From positions 46,600,707-46,664,706 of the forward strand of contig CANTUZ010000006.1 in NCBI GenBank assembly GCA_947846985.1: a stretch of 64,000 bases of DNA, written 5' to 3'. The notes beneath the pieces are model-generated. The model saw only the letters and a program-made list of their open reading frames with translations. It ran no database searches and was not told where the DNA came from. Positions 60,681-64,000 of this stretch are shown one piece after another. The position numbers and the translations under genes are program-made. The DNA is from Fratercula arctica (lineage: Eukaryota > Chordata > Aves > Charadriiformes > Alcidae). Every line of letters starts with the position of its first letter. The first letter of the stretch is position 1.

Positions 60681-61951
60681 AGGGTGTTTCTATTGCATAA
60701 ATTAAACCCAGACCTGCAGTCCTTCCACCATAAAACTCTCATGCTCATCACAGATCAGTCAAGATTTCCAAAAAGACTTGAGATCATCGCAGATCTTGTT
60801 GAGCCAGCCTCTGTCGAGTCAATGCAAATCCCCGCTCAAACCGTGCTGTGTATCTGCAGTGAGCACTGGCAGCTTGGTCGTTGCTGGACTCGTTTTAAAG
60901 CACAGCCCATACTTTTAGCTACTTCCTTGCCTCCTGTTGTTTCTGGGACTTGGAGGCCATGTGGTACATTTCAGCCTTAACTTTGAATTTCCTTTATTTT
61001 GTAGATCAAACTTTGACATTCCCTTAAGGTAGTGGGGTTTTATGTCGTTGCATATATCCTAGTTTAAAAGATAATGCTTCACTGAAACAGACCACAATAT
61101 TAAACCCTGAAATAAAACGAATTGTATTTCACTTCCCAGCTCCTATTGCTGGATTAGCTCGCATTTCTTTCTCTTTGTTACATATTTAGCACCAAATACA
61201 ATATTCATTGCAGGCTAGCTTCCCTCCTCCCACACAGTTCTGTGGCTGCCTTTTCTTCCAGCAGCACTGGAGAAGGCAATGCCTTGCTATAGCCTCGAAA
61301 TGCAAACAAAAGGGAGGGAACGTAAAGTCAATGAATGATCGGGCAGGGTTGATCCCCCTCTTTTCCTTAGCTTCTCCTTTACACCCATCCCTTTCCCCAC
61401 CTCACTGTTTCTTCACTGAGTTTATCTGCCAGCAAACACCTCCCTCCAGCAGCCCCTGCAGCAAAGGGGGCCCTGGAAGTGCTTTGTGATGCTTATTGGT
61501 CCATCTCATGATGTATACTGGTCTTGTCTTGTTCCTGGACTGGGTGTTAAGAACTGCAGCGGTAACCAGTTGTGCATTAACGTGGCAGGAACGCACTGGA
61601 AAGCCATCGCAGAGCAGTAATCAAACCTCTGTGACCCCAGACCCCCTTCTCTATATCCTCACCCCAGGGTGTACACCCTATTCCTCCTTCCCATCTTTGC
61701 ATAACCCACCCGGGAGCCTTTGCTCTGAAACTCAGGGACAGGGCACCCCTGAGCTCGGCATGGCTCTGGGGACGCCTGAGGTACAGGTAAGCAGCAGTAT
61801 TGATGGAAAAGACTTTGAGCCAGACATTGGTTCTGCGTTGTCTGAGCTGAACCCAGTTTTTTTAACAGCCATTTAGTTTTTTAAGTGCATTCCTGTGATC
61901 CCAGCCTTGAGTCTAGGTCTCCATATGAAACGGCACTCCTTTAACTAGGTG
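60681..61951. other. Non-coding stretch, no gene seen
   Basis: The frames at 60684-60980, 61208-61489 and 61496-61876 (93-126 codons) have no recognisable domain. I see no repeat family or RNA gene. Confidence 0.6.
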
Positions 61952-62300
61952 CATAGATTATAAAACCAGGAAGAGTGGTCTGGTCTGCCCCCCTGTATAA
62001 CACAGGCTACAGGAATTCCCTAAATTAATTCCTGTTTGGATTAGCTCATATCTTTTTAGAAAAACAGCCAACCTTAATTAAGACAAAGGAATTCCAGTGA
62101 TGTTGAAATCCACCCAGCTCTCAGTAAATTGTTTTACTGGTTAAATACCTTCACTACTTTAAAATATAAAGTGTATTTCTAATCTGCATTTGTCCAGTTG
62201 TAGCTCTGTCTACTGAATAATACGACACTTGTATCTGCTAGTTTGAAAACCACGTGGGATTACACCTCTTTCTGCTCTTTATAAACCACTCCTTGCCTAA
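61952..62300 (-). mobile_element. Ancient CR1 LINE fragment (turtle/crocodilian-like type)
   Basis: Read on the plus strand the order is catagattataaaacc, ccctgtataacacagg (61991-62006), ttcctgtttggattagc, atctttttagaaaaacagcc, ccagtgatg, gtaaattgttttactgg, cttcactactttaaa and tgtatctgctagtttgaa. This is the order of the old CR1 type common in turtle and crocodilian genomes, in reverse complement. The copy is clearly more diverged than the one at 34429 and has no ATTCTATGA array. The right boundary is uncertain, as similarity fades after about 62260. Confidence 0.85.
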
Positions 62301-64000
62301 CTAAACTGAAAAGATGTAAAACTAATTGTATTAAATTACGGCAAAAGAGCACTGAGTTGCTCCAAAAATGACAGCAAACCTAGTTAAATTTTAAATAAAC
62401 AAATATCACACATTCTTAGTTGGAAACCTAAGTGGCCAAACAAGTCCTTCCAAAATTAAAGTACATCTGTTAAGAAAGTGGTTTACTGCAAAGCAAGGCA
62501 ATTTCTGTGGACAAGGCTTCATTAGCTGAGATTTATAAAACTCCATCTTCTTCCCTACTGCCCTTTCCTCATCCACCCTCCAGTGAGCTGGAGCAGCCAC
62601 CGATGTTTTCCTCTATCCTCCTGCACCACATACCTGTCTGGACAGAAAATTCATTCCACTTTCTTCTTCAGCAGTTTAGACGGCTTCATCAAGGAGCTGT
62701 GCTCCCCAGGACAGCCAGAAATACCTTCTCTGTCCAAGCACCTTTACTTACATGTCAAGTCAATAAATATTTTACAATTAATACCCCCAATAGAAATACA
62801 CAATCAGTGCATTTGGGAAGCACCCCAGGGAACAACTTATAGGCTCCTGTAGATCAACTTTGTCTGCGTTCCCTATAGGTATCCACAACATTTCAGAGCC
62901 TGTGTGGGTGTGCAGACATAGGTGCACAGGCTGCAAGCACCCCAGGAGCCTATGCACACCACAGTGCCTCTCTAAACCCGTATATACATTAATTGCAATT
63001 GCAGATATCAAATGTATTTACCTGCTTTTCTCTCTGTATGTGCACACATAAATATTAGGTATTTTATACATATATAGATACGCACATATATATATCTCCG
63101 TGGCATAAACAGAAAAGTATGTTATGAACGCACATGTATGCACACGTATACGGCAAGCACAGACACATAGACACTTACGTGCACTTAAATAACTAGGTGA
63201 ATAGGTGAATATGAACACTAATAGCCATTTATGGCAACAACAATGAAAGCTGTCCCTGGAGCCCGCCTATGGTACAGCAGCCAAAATGATTGAGTATGTA
63301 CAGGGCACCGCTGCAGCAATGGCACTCACATGGGCCTCCTTTTAGAAATGATTAATATTTAACCGACTTGGTGAACCTGGCTTTGGTTTTAGTTACGATT
63401 AGATAGCACCATGCACAGAGCCGTCCCACTAAGGACGCAGTGGGGTGTCCAAGCAGTTTCCACTCGTGCTTCATGCGAAGACAGACAGAAAGTGAGAAGG
63501 GGAGAGATATGAGGCAGTAAAAAAAAAAACCCCGTGCTCAGCTTCATTTGTGTTTGTTTGGAAAGAAAAGGGGGAAAAGCAGCCTGAGAGCCGGTGTAAT
63601 AAGATGCTGTAGCTTTCATGAAAGAGGTGAAATAATTTTAAACACAGACACACAATGAGTTTATTTATTTAGAAAGTTGTTAAATAGAGTCTGGGAATTC
63701 AAATATTCAATGTTGACATTGTACAGAGCTGGCAGGGAGCCAGCCCCGGCTCTCCGGAGGGACCCAATGGCCACGGCGCCCAGGCCCTCGCCCCTCCCAG
63801 CCCACTAACTAGGTAAAAGCCATTAGTTATACCCACAAGCAATATCTGAGTCCGAGTCAAATAATGTTACCTCAGCCAGCCAACTTCAAAGGCGTGTAAG
63901 TGTGTTTGGCTTTTTAGTGCTGGAACTGCAGCAATATGTCACACTTTTGAAAGAGTTTTGTAAACAGTTCCTTCCCCTTTGTAGAAACATTTCTTAAGTT
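62301..64000. other. Non-coding stretch, no gene seen
   Basis: Contains AT/CATA-type simple sequence near 63060-63095 and a GC-rich patch at 63730-63800 with several CpG. Frames of 60-111 codons on either strand lack domains. The window ends without a recognisable feature. Confidence 0.6.

Noticed and set aside
1..64000. tRNA, known microRNA, CRISPR, integrated virus or toxin genes
   Set aside because: No array of spaced direct repeats, no cloverleaf with A and B boxes beyond the SINE relic, no mature microRNA sequence I recognise, and no viral or toxin protein signature was seen.

Overview
The window looks like non-coding bird nuclear DNA: either a long intergenic stretch (gene desert) or part of a very large intron. 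The best lineage evidence is a 3'-end fragment of a CR1 LINE on the minus strand at about 34429-34660. It carries the avian landmarks and the terminal ATTCTATGA-type motif. The rest fits: few young repeats, many A/T homopolymer runs, mostly CpG-poor DNA, and short decayed relics of repeats shared by birds, crocodilians and turtles. Species and locus cannot be named from the sequence alone.

I found no protein-coding exon, rRNA, tRNA, known microRNA or CRISPR array that I can support. The longest open frames (about 150-190 codons) show no recognisable domain, sit in repeats or GC-rich patches, and often overlap frames of similar length on other strands. I treat them as chance.

Layout. 1-12400: ordinary non-coding DNA with two palindromic MITE-like relics (2272-2480, 4547-4613), a SINE of MIR type (about 7172-7268), a dense CpG cluster (5730-5769) and a MITE arm at 11731-11769. 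12440-16260: quieter DNA with an octamer motif, a homeodomain-type AT motif, and a block free of open frames at 15290-16260. 16261-28960: mixed sequence with a T/A homopolymer palindrome (18632-18669), two MIR-like relics (19823-19912 minus, 27785-27860 plus) and an AT-rich quiet block at 21541-22080. 28970-30780: the longest AT-rich block without open frames or recognised repeats, followed by an AG microsatellite and a CpG cluster (31406-31532). 31533-49500: the avian CR1, several CpG-richer patches and a MITE relic at 43168-43234. 49500-51240: a cluster of palindromic MITE relics, the clearest at 51104-51206. 51241-64000: microsatellites, a second MITE pair (59127-59315), and an ancient CR1 of the type common in turtles and crocodilians (about 61952-62300, minus).

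No genes work together here. If the window has a function it is probably cis-regulatory, with the quiet AT-rich blocks as candidate conserved elements, but conservation cannot be tested from one sequence. I saw no sign of a new multi-gene system. The most interesting content is the set of ancient palindromic repeats and the possible regulatory blocks.
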